This document shows, piece by piece, positions 26,001-34,490 of a stretch of DNA of 52,609 nucleotides. The stretch's first letter is position 1. The number at the start of each line of letters is the position of its first letter. Location: NCBI GenBank assembly GCA_964463145.1, contig CAYXBG010000003.1:1-52609 (forward strand). Direction: 5' to 3'. A model generated the notes under the pieces. That model did not search any database. It was not told the origin of the DNA and worked only from the letters and a program-made list of their open reading frames with translations. This DNA comes from CAYXBG01 sp964463145 (GTDB lineage: Bacteria; Acidobacteriota; UBA6911; RPQK01; CBDAPI01). The position numbers and the translations under genes were made by a program.

Positions 26001-26846
26001 TTGGTGGAACATTTACAATCAAACCGAACGCGTGGTCAGAAAAAATGGGAAGATGTTCCGGTATACAATCGTGTTCTCCTTTTTGGAGGTGTCTACAGCA
26101 ACTACATTGCCCTGGCGCATCTATTGAAGAACTGCTCAAAGATGAACGCAGAGGCAATCTTCTGCCTTGGAGATATAGGAGGATTCGGACCGCATCCCAA
26201 CAAATCCTATGAATATCTTCGAAATACCAGAGTAACTACTCTGGCGGGCAACTACGATCTCTCTCTCTCTCAGGGTCTCGATGATTGTGGCTGTGGTTAC
26301 ACGGATCCCCGCGATAATCATTTTGCCCAGATCAGTTATGATTACACCTTTCAAAACACATCCCGGTCCAACAAGGACTGGCTGATTACGCTGCCAAGTT
26401 TAATCCGTTTCAGATTGGCTGATTTAAAAGTGCTACTCTGTCATGGTTCTCCACGTAGAACCAATGAGTTCCTCTGGGACAGTTCCTCACCTGACCATCT
26501 ACTGCATCGATTTCTGGAAGATTCGGGGGCGGATGTCTTGTGCTTCACCCACACGGGACTCAAGTGGTACAGGCAGTTGGAAGGGAATCGTCACGCTGTA
26601 AACGTTGGAGTCATAGGCCGCCCTGAAAATGACGGGACATCTAATGTTTGGTTCACGCTTCTAGAGGCAACAGGGCAAGACCTGCAATGCTTCTTCCTCC
26701 CTCTCAATTACGATCACTCTAGACTGATCAATGAGATGAAACAGGAGGACCTGCCCCCAGAATTTATCGAGACGATTCAAACAGGTTGGTGGACAACGTG
26801 TCTGGAAATAATGCCCTTCAAAGAAAGACTCCGGGGGCGTTTTTAA
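26001..26846 (+). CDS. Metallophosphatase-fold protein with missing metal ligands
   Basis: The fold of YfcE/MJ0936-like phosphoesterases is clear: LGDIGGFGPHPN near 56-67, GNYD at 83-86, LLCHGSPRR and FTHTGL in order. The first motif, normally Asp-x-His, reads GGVYSN at 29-34, so the Asp and His metal ligands are Gly30 and Tyr32. GNHD reads GNYD, which occurs elsewhere in the family. Two-metal catalysis is therefore doubtful and it may be a regulator or structural partner. It starts 21 bases after the SPASM-type radical SAM gene, probably in the same operon, at TTG 26001 or GTG 26004, both with weak ribosome sites. Confidence 0.8.
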   Translation: MVEHLQSNRTRGQKKWEDVPVYNRVLLFGGVYSNYIALAHLLKNCSKMNAEAIFCLGDIGGFGPHPNKSYEYLRNTRVTTLAGNYDLSLSQGLDDCGCGYTDPRDNHFAQISYDYTFQNTSRSNKDWLITLPSLIRFRLADLKVLLCHGSPRRTNEFLWDSSSPDHLLHRFLEDSGADVLCFTHTGLKWYRQLEGNRHAVNVGVIGRPENDGTSNVWFTLLEATGQDLQCFFLPLNYDHSRLINEMKQEDLPPEFIETIQTGWWTTCLEIMPFKERLRGRF

Positions 26847-26903
26847 AAGCCTTAATCAAATAATTGATTTACAGTACTATCCTTCAAGACAGAGCTGCTC
26901 CAA

Positions 26904-27503
26904 CTAATGAATGGTGCTCTCGCCTGGGGCAGGCATGTCATCCGGAATCACGTTTCGATTGACGTAGTTGTCGAGATTGATCACATAGGTATCCTTTGAG
27001 TCCACAAACGTCTGTGAGTGGGTCGACGCTATAATTCGAAACTGTTTTTCGTCGACTAATTCCATCAACATCTTGAGGACACGGCGCTGATTGGAAATCG
27101 AAAGTGCCATCTCAGGTTCGTCCAGTAGCAATACTGTCCCATTTGGCAAACTCGGGAACGACTGCTGGAACAAGCTCAACATGATCTGACCATGACTTGC
27201 CATCTCCAGGAATTCACGCGTCTCGGCATTATCCTCAAAGAAATCTAGTTGCTTGCGAGGATTGTGTTGCTCGGCATCAAAAAGGAACACACCGCCCAGA
27301 TCGTCAGGTTTATTACTTAATTTATAGGTAAAGTTAGCAACTTCTTCACCGGTTAACGAGTAATAAAGAGAATGGAGCAAAGTCGATTTTCCCGAACCAT
27401 TTTCGCCAGTTAACATGATCAATGGATGTGATAGATCAAGAACCATCGGCATGTGAAAATTCAAGTTAATAAAAACAGGATGTGTGATTATTTTCAGAAA
27501 CAC
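26904..27503 (-). CDS. Stand-alone ABC/AAA-type ATPase
   Basis: The 199-residue protein has Walker A GENGSGKST near 33-41 and Walker B VLLLDEPEMALS, followed by a His switch in STHSQTF. It lacks membrane domains and resembles AAA_21/OLD-like ATPases that act as single-domain regulators or repair-type proteins. A short helical insertion carries the region between the Walker motifs. It converges on the metallophosphatase-like gene. No transport or toxin partner is adjacent, so the role is unknown. Confidence 0.75.
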   Translation of the reverse strand: MFLKIITHPVFINLNFHMPMVLDLSHPLIMLTGENGSGKSTLLHSLYYSLTGEEVANFTYKLSNKPDDLGGVFLFDAEQHNPRKQLDFFEDNAETREFLEMASHGQIMLSLFQQSFPSLPNGTVLLLDEPEMALSISNQRRVLKMLMELVDEKQFRIIASTHSQTFVDSKDTYVINLDNYVNRNVIPDDMPAPGESTIH

Positions 27504-27669
27504 CAGCAGTCCTTCCTCGTTAGTTTAAACATGTCATTCTCCAGACCCTAGGAGGCCATGTCAACCTGTTCAGATCTTTCTATCTGATTACCCAAGTTAT
27601 TCCTGCATGTGTCAATGAATCTAGCGCCCTCTCTAGTCAGCTCCATTAAACAAAAACCTTCCTAGTATC

Positions 27670-29634
27670 CTATGGTTTGAGTTTGAATCGTTCCAGGAGA
27701 CTGAGCAGGATGTCGATGGGAACATCCGTGCTTCTATTCTTACCCTCTCCGAGGCTAGCAAGATGAACAACCGCTCCGTCGGCACCAACATGTTGAGCTG
27801 CATTAACCAGAGGCGGGATGCGATTGTGATGGGAAATACATTGTGTTGGATCTATAAAAACTGGGAAAGGAGTCTCCTCCTTGAGAGCTAGCACCGCCCC
27901 CAGATCTATAGTAGATCTCGAACCACTTTCCGATGTCCTTATTCCTCCTTCACATAGAATGACCTGCTGGTTCCCTAACTCCAATATAGTGTTGGCAGAT
28001 GAGAGCAATTCCTGGACTGTAGAACTTATATTCCTTTCAAGGACAATCGGAACGGATGTCCGGCCGGCTGCTTCGAGGAGAGACATGTTCTGCATTTGTC
28101 TTGAGGAAAGAAACAGTACATCCGCGTGACTGTCATAAAGAGGTATTTGGCCAGGAGCCTGCACCTCACACCCCAACGGGACCCCATGTTGATTGGCCAA
28201 TTGCTGGATCCGTTTAAAATTCCCATCAATTTCTTTCTCCGAGGATCCAAGCCTTGTAATCCGCAGGAGACCTTGGCCTAATCTCCTCAAGCACTTCAGG
28301 GTCTTTTCAACAATTTCCGATCCGGTATCGGGCGGACAAGAAACCACTGTCGTAAAGCTACTATCGCCGACCAGTATTGAGTCAATGAGAATCTGTCTGG
28401 AAGTCAGCGTCTTCTCAGGTAGAGATCTTACTTCACTATCAAAACCCTTGGATTTAAGAGAGCGCAACTCAATCTCTCCAGGCTCTAACTGGGCCCGAGA
28501 TGTAGTGCCCACCATTGCACTGGGAAAACATCCAAGAACACGAAGGAACCTAGCCCTCGAGCGAACCTGGTCTAGGGCTTCAAAGATCCTTGCTTCGTCG
28601 ATATTTCCCTCCATCTCTATATGGAATTGATACTGCCAAGGAGTACCCTTCCGAGGACGAGATTCGAGCTTGGTGAGGTTAATCCCCTCTGACGATAAAG
28701 CTGATAGTGCGGCTACTAGAGCACCTTCAGAATGATCCGTCACTAGCAGAAATGATGTTTTCGCGGGAATTCTGGTATCCACAGATGCTGAATCCCGAGA
28801 AATGATCCAAAAACGAGTGTAGTTTTCAGGGTGGTCGGCTATACCTCGCCTCAAAACTGTCAGCCCATATAGTTCGGCCGCCTCTGCACTCGCAATGGCA
28901 GCTTGAGTTGAGTCGTCCTCATCTTTAACTTTCCGCACAGCTTCGGCTGAGTCAATATAACTCTGATAAGACGCATTAGGGAGGCTTTTTATGAAAGCTG
29001 TACACTGTTGTAACGCGACCGGGTGAGAAAGAACCGTACAGATGTGATCCAGAGGCGTGCCTTCTAACCCGATCAGGCAATGCTCTATTTTGAGATATTC
29101 TTCTCCGACTACATGGAGCTTACTCTCTGCCAACAGGTCATATACTTCGTACACAGTGCCCGCCAGAACATTTTCTATCGGCAGAAAAGCCAAGTCGACA
29201 TTACCAGATTCCACTGCGTCAACAACTTCAACGAAACTGGTATATCCAATCGGTTCGATGTCATCGCCAAAATATTTACGACACGCCATCCAAGAGTAAG
29301 CTCCATTTGCACCTTGATATGCTATCTTGTGGGCCCTTTTCAGAGAAGGATTCCTGGCGTGGTGGACACGCCGGCTCTGGACCTCCCGGGAGTGATTGAT
29401 AACCTCTCTTAGTACACGCTCCGCAAGATTAGGATCGAGATCTTTCTCCATAGCGAGACTTGCCACTTTTGTAAGTAGTCTTGTTTCCCGTTCAGCATCA
29501 AATAGAGGAAGACCTTGCACTTCCTTGCGCTGCAAAATCTCCTCGACCACTTCCATTCGGCGTGCCAAAGCCTCAAGTAACTCTTGGTCAGCCCCGTCAA
29601 TACGGTCTCTAAGTGAATCCAGTTCGCTTGCCAT
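27670..29634 (-). CDS. pheA: Chorismate mutase - prephenate dehydratase - ACT - degenerate DAHP-synthase domain
   Basis: Residues 1-90 are an AroQ chorismate mutase (RIDGADQELLEALARRM, Lys37). Residues 103-280 are prephenate dehydratase with LPIENV and the NYTRF catalytic motif (Thr273). Residues 292-370 are an ACT domain with GALVAAL and ESRP, the Phe-binding elements. These make phenylpyruvate for phenylalanine. Residues about 410-654 match DAHP synthase (MQNMSLLEAAG, CEGGIRT, DLGAV), but key residues are gone: CEGG replaces CERG, DPTQ replaces DPSH, and the GPC and KPR motifs are lost. The domain is likely inactive or regulatory. Expression is probably controlled by an attenuator just upstream. 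Confidence 0.9.
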   Translation of the reverse strand: MASELDSLRDRIDGADQELLEALARRMEVVEEILQRKEVQGLPLFDAERETRLLTKVASLAMEKDLDPNLAERVLREVINHSREVQSRRVHHARNPSLKRAHKIAYQGANGAYSWMACRKYFGDDIEPIGYTSFVEVVDAVESGNVDLAFLPIENVLAGTVYEVYDLLAESKLHVVGEEYLKIEHCLIGLEGTPLDHICTVLSHPVALQQCTAFIKSLPNASYQSYIDSAEAVRKVKDEDDSTQAAIASAEAAELYGLTVLRRGIADHPENYTRFWIISRDSASVDTRIPAKTSFLLVTDHSEGALVAALSALSSEGINLTKLESRPRKGTPWQYQFHIEMEGNIDEARIFEALDQVRSRARFLRVLGCFPSAMVGTTSRAQLEPGEIELRSLKSKGFDSEVRSLPEKTLTSRQILIDSILVGDSSFTTVVSCPPDTGSEIVEKTLKCLRRLGQGLLRITRLGSSEKEIDGNFKRIQQLANQHGVPLGCEVQAPGQIPLYDSHADVLFLSSRQMQNMSLLEAAGRTSVPIVLERNISSTVQELLSSANTILELGNQQVILCEGGIRTSESGSRSTIDLGAVLALKEETPFPVFIDPTQCISHHNRIPPLVNAAQHVGADGAVVHLASLGEGKNRSTDVPIDILLSLLERFKLKP

Positions 29635-29651
29635 TATTTTACCCCGAAAGC

Positions 29652-29686
29652 AAAAAAGCCCACCGGCATTCGATCCGGTGGGCTTT
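29652..29686 (-). terminator. Intrinsic terminator just before pheA
   Basis: On the minus strand AAAGCCCACCGG (29666-29655 paired with 29675-29686) forms a 12-bp perfect stem with an eight-base loop, followed by TTTTTT. It ends 18 bases before the pheA start, so it would stop transcription before the gene unless relieved. Confidence 0.85.
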
Positions 29687-29782
29687 CAATCTCGTGCTGC
29701 TTCAACTCGTCAGGAACGCATCCCGCCAGCACGCAAAACCCCAATGTGGCTGATAAAATCAAATCTAACTTCCCCGTGCTGG
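29655..29782 (-). promoter_or_regulatory. Transcription attenuator of pheA
   Basis: Four pairing segments are visible on the minus strand. Segment 1 CCAGCACG (plus 29775-29782) is the exact complement of segment 2 CGTGCTGG (plus 29726-29733). Part of segment 2, CTGGCGGG (plus 29722-29729), can also pair with segment 3 CCCACCGG (plus 29675-29682), with one mismatch and one G-U pair. Segments 3 and 4 form the terminator. Segments 1 and 2 lie inside a leader reading frame, so a stalled ribosome could free segment 2 to block the terminator. This is inferred from pairing. Confidence 0.65.
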
Positions 29783-29859
29783 TACGTCATCACATCGCAA
29801 AGAGTAACCACGTACTGGCTCAACGTCAAGTTCAAAGAGATCGGAATAAGCAACCTCAC
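29710..29859 (-). CDS. pheA leader peptide (49 residues)
   Basis: A short reading frame runs from GTG 29859 to TGA 29710-29712. AAGGAGG lies four bases before the GTG. Alternative in-frame ATG 29790 gives 26 residues. The last part contains a Tyr, Phe-Asp-Phe (VRFDF) and then codons forming the attenuator segments (Gly-Val-Leu-Arg-Ala-Gly-Gly). The peptide is probably a ribosome-position sensor rather than a functional protein. The two Phe codons and one nearby Tyr codon are few compared with classical Phe leaders, which weakens but does not exclude the case. Confidence 0.6.
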   Translation of the reverse strand: MRLLIPISLNLTLSQYVVTLCDVMTYQHGEVRFDFISHIGVLRAGGMRS

Positions 29860-30034
29860 ACTACCTCCTTACACCAGATGTCCTGTGGCCCTGAACAGAA
29901 TCTCCCCCCTCGGACTCGTTCATTGCGTAGTAAATAGGATCGCCAGCTCATCCTCAGGTCAAACCATTTATTACACATTCGCCACGAAGTAATGTTTGGA
30001 AGGCCGCACACGGCTTTGCTATCTTAAGCGGACT

Positions 30035-30595
30035 ATGATTTCCGCGATCCAGATGCGTAAAGGGAATGTGATCATCTACAAGGGCGCACCGCATAGAGTT
30101 CTCGACAGGCAACATCGTACTCCGGGTAAAGGCGCCGCTATCATCCGCGCTCGCTTACGAAACCTGAAATCTGGCGCTTCCTATGAAGTCCGTTTCAACT
30201 CACAAGAGTCCGTCGAGCAAGTAAGTGTCGAACAACACCAAATGGAATATCTGTACACTGATGGGACGCATTTTCATTTCATGAACACCCACAACTACGA
30301 GCAGGTTGCTCTGAATGCAGAGACTTTAGGAGATCTTAAAAACTTCTTGAAGGAAGGCCTCAACATCGAGGTGGAATTCTATGAGGGTGATCCTATTGGG
30401 ATCCAAATGCCCACCGTTGTGGAACTAAAAATCGTCGAAACAGAACCGGAGCTCAAGGGGGCCACTGCCAGCAACTCACCCAAGCCGGCCACATTGGAGA
30501 CAGGAGCAGTCGTGCAAGTACCTCCGTTCATTTCAGTCGGAGAAGTAGTCCGTGTAGATCCCAATGAGGGTAAGTATCTGGAACGGGCAAAATAA
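30035..30595 (+). CDS. efp: Translation elongation factor P
   Basis: EF-P rescues ribosomes stalled at polyproline. The 186-residue protein starts at ATG 30035; an open frame 39 bases further upstream adds residues not seen in the family. The N-terminal KOW-like domain has the loop RTPGKGAAI, with a Lys at the tip that reaches the peptidyl-transferase centre, and then RARLRNLKSG. Two OB domains follow, ending in ISVGEVVRVDPNEGKYLERAK. No modification enzyme gene is adjacent. It is transcribed divergently from pheA. Confidence 0.96.
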   Translation: MISAIQMRKGNVIIYKGAPHRVLDRQHRTPGKGAAIIRARLRNLKSGASYEVRFNSQESVEQVSVEQHQMEYLYTDGTHFHFMNTHNYEQVALNAETLGDLKNFLKEGLNIEVEFYEGDPIGIQMPTVVELKIVETEPELKGATASNSPKPATLETGAVVQVPPFISVGEVVRVDPNEGKYLERAK

Positions 30596-30684
30596 ATAGC
30601 CCTCCAACAAGACTTCTAACCTTAGGATCTTGGATCCTTGAAAAACCATACAAACTTGTACTGAAAGGGACTGGCAACGCTCAT

Positions 30685-31140
30685 TTACGGCTTATCTTGT
30701 TCTTCATAGATTATAAAAAAAACAAGTTCCTCATTGCCCGTTTGTCGCAGTCCGTGCCAGCTACCAGCTAGAGTTAATATCGCGTCTCCGGGCCCAACAG
30801 GAATGGTTTTCTCGTTCATCCCAAGATCCCCTGTACCACTTACTACGTAATAGATCTCATCGTGTGTCTGTTCATGGTAGCCGACACTTGAACCTGGCTC
30901 CATTACCCTTTTGCGGAATATGAGTTTTAAATCCTTGGCCGCCTCGAAATAGCTGAAGGCCGTCGACATGCCATCTCCTTCATGAGGCGGGCGTTCCCTA
31001 GTCGCCACATCGGAGTCATTATCAATTATGTACCCTGGTTGCGGATACTTCGGTGACTTCATAGGCGTCTCAGCTTCACAATTCCAGGAAAGGGTCAATA
31101 ACGCTAGTGTCAAAAACATTAATCCTAACCGAGGCTTCAT
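30685..31140 (-). CDS. Exported cupin-domain protein
   Basis: I start at ATG 31140, preceded by the strong ribosome site GGAGGGAG; the frame remains open to 31155. Residues 1-24 are a signal peptide. The cupin core has GYHEQTHDEIYYVVSGTG, with two His and a Glu as metal ligands, and a second motif GDAILTLAGSWHGL with the last His. Single-domain exported cupins vary widely in function, and no substrate can be named. It converges on efp and is 255 bases from the NHL protein gene, so it is probably a separate unit. Confidence 0.8.
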   Translation of the reverse strand: MKPRLGLMFLTLALLTLSWNCEAETPMKSPKYPQPGYIIDNDSDVATRERPPHEGDGMSTAFSYFEAAKDLKLIFRKRVMEPGSSVGYHEQTHDEIYYVVSGTGDLGMNEKTIPVGPGDAILTLAGSWHGLRQTGNEELVFFIIYEEQDKP

Positions 31141-31409
31141 GAGTTCTCCCTCCAAACATTGGCTGCGATATTAATTTCATATCTTTTGGTCAATATAGCA
31201 CCCAGAAGATGGCCATTCTACCGACGCAGCTTCTGGCTGTACTAACTACTCCCTCTATATGCGTTTTTCGGACCAGTCAACAATTCCCATTTAATTGACT
31301 CAGTAAAAACCCTCCCGAGTCCTTAAGTAACCTTGAGATACTTCGGGGAGCTTGCCTAGGATGGTAAGACAAAAATCTCAAAAAGTACTCAACATAAACC
31401 GTAGGAGAG

Positions 31410-32396
31410 TCAGCTCAACTGGCAAAGCTTAGTAAGGCGCCCAATCTCAACCCATTCCCCCACAAAAATATTACCTTCGCGATCGAATGAAGCTCCGTGG
31501 GGACAAATGAATTGGCCAACGGGAAATTCATCCCTTGCTTTGAGACGCAGCTCACGATAATTGGCTGGGCCTTGACCCAAGTGAGCAACTACCTCATTCT
31601 TCTCATCCACGACCGTCACTCGTGCCGCAAGATCAGGGATTACCATATCTTTGCCACGGATATGGAAATGACACGGCAGATCGAACCCATAGTAGAAGCG
31701 TCGATGTTCTCCTTCTAGAGAAAATTCCTGAAGACGATTGTTACTACGATCCGCTACCAAAATCACAGATTGATCTCCGCGTGAATCGCAGATTACGCCG
31801 TGAGGACATTTGAGTTGTCCGGTCTCACTCCCAGGCCCTCCGAATGTCCTCACATACCTGCCGTACTTGTCATATTGAATCACATAGCTTGAACCATACC
31901 CATCTGCTACATAAATATCTCCATTAGGTGAGACTGCAAGGTTGGTTGGCTTATAAACCGGTTTTTCGCCGTCCGAAGAGACCTGGTAAGCAGGTGATTC
32001 CTCCGGATATCCTATTCGGAGCACCTCTTCGCCATACGGAGTCGTTTTGACCACAATACTGCGCTCTATATCGCAAAAATAGAAATATTCCTGCCCCCCC
32101 TCCTTGTTAAGGTGGAACCCGTGGGCTCCACCCTTGAAATCAGCACCCCAGGACCTGACAAATTCCCCATCCGGATCGAAAACGACGGTAGAGTCGCTAC
32201 TCCGACTTGTTTCGTGAACTGTGTGATGGACATGGATAAATCCATCATCATCCTCGACTATACCGTGAACGTTCCCATAGCGGATTTCATCGGGCAATCG
32301 CCCCCAGTCGTGGATAACTTCATAGGTGTAATCACCACTCCCCACTGTTAATTTCAGAGAAGAGGAGGACTCCCCTGAAGTAGATTTACTGGTCAT
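31410..32396 (-). CDS. NHL-repeat protein, peptidylglycine-lyase-like
   Basis: The 328-residue protein contains repeated NHL beta-propeller units (KPTNLAVSPNGDIYVADGYG, KCPHGVICDSRG, CPHGASFDREGNIFVGEW), the pattern of peptidyl-alpha-hydroxyglycine lyase and related bacterial propellers. His residues in NVHGIVE, CPHGV and CPHGA occupy the usual metal-site positions. There is no signal peptide. I prefer ATG 32396 because GGAAGG lies nine bases before it; GTG 32405 is an alternative. It is 21 bases after the VOC gene and probably in the dha operon, suggesting a sugar or lactone-like substrate. The substrate is unproven. Confidence 0.7.
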   Translation of the reverse strand: MTSKSTSGESSSSLKLTVGSGDYTYEVIHDWGRLPDEIRYGNVHGIVEDDDGFIHVHHTVHETSRSSDSTVVFDPDGEFVRSWGADFKGGAHGFHLNKEGGQEYFYFCDIERSIVVKTTPYGEEVLRIGYPEESPAYQVSSDGEKPVYKPTNLAVSPNGDIYVADGYGSSYVIQYDKYGRYVRTFGGPGSETGQLKCPHGVICDSRGDQSVILVADRSNNRLQEFSLEGEHRRFYYGFDLPCHFHIRGKDMVIPDLAARVTVVDEKNEVVAHLGQGPANYRELRLKARDEFPVGQFICPHGASFDREGNIFVGEWVEIGRLTKLCQLS

Positions 32397-32417
32397 CAAA
32401 GACACCCTTCCTCTGAA

Positions 32418-32795
32418 TTAGATGCTTTTGGCTCTGTGAATAATATGGCAGATATTACCCTCAGGATCACGGAAGAATGCCAATCGATTCCCCTCCGCTT
32501 CGACAAAATTTTCAATTTCAATGCCCTTTACTTTCAGATCTTCAACAGATGCATCAAAAACATCAACACTGAACGCTAGATGCCTAATTCCCGGCGTTTT
32601 GTAATCTGATTTCAGTGGAGCCCCCTCGGAGGGAATTATCTCGAGCATGGTACCGTCTGGGGCTTTCACAAAAACATTACCCGCATAACGGTGACAAATT
32701 GGAAAATCGAGGTTTTTTTCATACCAGGCAGCTAGCGCTTCTGGATCAGGTGAGGCAATGGCTGTGTGTTCAATCCCTTTGTACATGCTACTCAT
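32418..32795 (-). CDS. VOC-family (glyoxalase-like) protein
   Basis: The 125-residue protein has the paired beta-alpha-beta-beta-beta units of the vicinal oxygen chelate fold: IEHTAIASPDPEALAAWYE, then LEII, then IRHLAFSV, then FRDPEGNICHII. His10, Glu and His in these strands are the usual metal ligands. Members include glyoxalase I, epimerases and dioxygenases, and the activity cannot be set from sequence. AGAGGA precedes the ATG. It lies between the dihydroxyacetone-kinase genes and the NHL gene. Confidence 0.85.
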   Translation of the reverse strand: MSSMYKGIEHTAIASPDPEALAAWYEKNLDFPICHRYAGNVFVKAPDGTMLEIIPSEGAPLKSDYKTPGIRHLAFSVDVFDASVEDLKVKGIEIENFVEAEGNRLAFFRDPEGNICHIIHRAKSI

Positions 32796-32871
32796 TTCTT
32801 TTATCCTCTCTATGCAAAAACACCTTTACAACTAGTTCGGAACTGACAGGCGCATCTTTCATGCCTCCCAA

Positions 32872-33489
32872 TCACTTGGCGTCCCTGAGGGCCTCGGTTA
32901 TTCGCTTGATGGCAAGTTGTCCAGGGTCGTCTAACCCCACACTTTTTTCAGCAAATATCCGTGCTCGTCCCTGCTTAGCTGGGAGATGGCGGAACTGATC
33001 CAATGCATCTGCGGCCGCCCTGTCAGCCAATTCAAGCATAACTTGGGGATCCTGCTCCCCCTCCAGAGCAACACGTATCGCCTCCAGAGCGTCCAGAACC
33101 GTTTTGTCTCCTAGGCCACTACGTCCCCGCCGAGCCATTGCTTCGATTGCACCACTCATTAGCAGAGACATTTCTGTCCAACTCACTGAGAGGTTGCCCT
33201 TGTAGGCTTTGGCAGCACTCATCATCCCAGTCGCCAACAAAGTTCCAAAAGATGACCCTCCCTCGGTCATTAATATTTGTGCACACTTCAGGAAACTCCC
33301 CCCTAGGTCATCGGGCAGTTCGTCTATTTTCTCAAGGATAGCTTTACTGCCATTAACCATAGTAACTCCAAGATCTCCATCACCTAGCTGTCCGTCAAGT
33401 GAGTTCAACTCCTCGGCTGAAACTTCCATCTTGGGGCCTATCTGCTGGATAGCCCACCGCAGTGAGTTAACAGTTAGCTCGTTAGCCAT
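32872..33489 (-). CDS. dhaL: Dihydroxyacetone kinase L subunit (DhaL-type)
   Basis: DhaL binds the nucleotide that phosphorylates substrate held by DhaK. The motif LDGQLGDGDLGVTM (Asp residues that bind ADP-Mg) is at about 31-44, and GGSSFGTLLATGMM and GRSGLGDKTVLDAL follow. The length of 205 residues is typical. The ATG overlaps the dhaK stop by one base (TGATG). With no PTS phosphoryl donor (DhaM) nearby, an ATP-dependent two-subunit kinase is likely. The substrate may be dihydroxyacetone or another short ketose. Confidence 0.88.
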   Translation of the reverse strand: MANELTVNSLRWAIQQIGPKMEVSAEELNSLDGQLGDGDLGVTMVNGSKAILEKIDELPDDLGGSFLKCAQILMTEGGSSFGTLLATGMMSAAKAYKGNLSVSWTEMSLLMSGAIEAMARRGRSGLGDKTVLDALEAIRVALEGEQDPQVMLELADRAAADALDQFRHLPAKQGRARIFAEKSVGLDDPGQLAIKRITEALRDAK

Positions 33490-34490
33490 CAGACTTCCCA
33501 GAAAGCACAGCTACAGGGCGCTTTCAGCAAGGACTGAATCTCAGCGTCAAGTTTACAAATGGATATAGATAAACCCGCCATTTCCATTGAGGTCGCATAG
33601 CGACCTACCAACGGAACAGCAATCTCCACACCTAAATCGTTCAGTCTACTGGCTACATGACCATAGACAATATATAACTCCTCAGGAGGTGTCGCCCCAA
33701 GAGAGTTAATCATGGCGCAAACTTTGTCACCGTTGGTGAGTGGTTGATCTTTTAGTATCCCATCCAGTATCTCTCTGGTGATATCCACCGCAGTCGTCAA
33801 TGGTCCACGACGCACACCAGGTTCCCCATGGATACCCATCCCAATTTCCATTTCATCGTCCCCAATCTCAAAGGTAGGCTTACCCGCTTCTGGTACGGTA
33901 CAAGGAGTCAACGCCACACCCATGGTCCTTGTGGCGTCAAGAGTTTTTTGTGCTGCTGCTGCTACTTCAGCTAATTCCGCTCCCTGGGCTGCCTTAGCCC
34001 CTGCAGCCTTAAATCCTAGGACCATTCCTGCTACCCCACGCCGTTTCTGGGAATCTTCTGGTGGAGCACTGGCTACGTCATCGGCAACGACCACTGTCTG
34101 AGTAAGAATATCTTCCAGCTCGAGCATCTCGGCTGCCATTTCAAAGCTCATGACGTCGCCGCCATAATTCCCGTACAGGAGTAATACTCCCTTACCACCA
34201 TTTGCAACACGTATAGCTTCTGATATCTGATCAACTGTAGGAGAAGCAAAGACATTGCCGATTGCGCAAGCATCAAGGAGCCCTTCTCCTACATAGCCTG
34301 TAAAAACGGGCAAATGACCAGAACCGCCACCTGTCACTACTCCAACCTTCCCCTCAATAGGTGCGTTCGGTCTTCCTATGACTCGGTTTTGTGGTCCAAA
34401 TTGCTTATAACATTCAGGATGGGCCGCGCAAAGGCCTGACAACATCTCATCAACATAGGCCTGTGGTTCATTCATGACTTTTTTCATCAT
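33489..34490 (-). CDS. dhaK: Dihydroxyacetone kinase K subunit (DhaK-type)
   Basis: DhaK binds the short ketose substrate covalently through a His. The protein has VTGGGSGHLPVFTGYVGEG, GVLLLYGNYGGDVMSFEMA and GIHGEPGVRR, where the His is the covalent site. The length of 333 residues is typical. It is the first gene of the minus-strand unit dhaK-dhaL-VOC-NHL. The start is the first or second Met (MMKK). About 190 bases separate it from dnaJ. Confidence 0.92.
   Translation of the reverse strand: MMKKVMNEPQAYVDEMLSGLCAAHPECYKQFGPQNRVIGRPNAPIEGKVGVVTGGGSGHLPVFTGYVGEGLLDACAIGNVFASPTVDQISEAIRVANGGKGVLLLYGNYGGDVMSFEMAAEMLELEDILTQTVVVADDVASAPPEDSQKRRGVAGMVLGFKAAGAKAAQGAELAEVAAAAQKTLDATRTMGVALTPCTVPEAGKPTFEIGDDEMEIGMGIHGEPGVRRGPLTTAVDITREILDGILKDQPLTNGDKVCAMINSLGATPPEELYIVYGHVASRLNDLGVEIAVPLVGRYATSMEMAGLSISICKLDAEIQSLLKAPCSCAFWEV

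Noticed and set aside
29396..29992. 198-residue plus-strand reading frame opposite pheA and its leader
   Set aside because: Ser/Arg-rich antisense product with no motif; the minus strand has a clear gene and attenuator.
30600..30640. AGGATC/GATCCT short hairpin between efp and the cupin gene
   Set aside because: Stem is only six bases with no T-run; could be chance.
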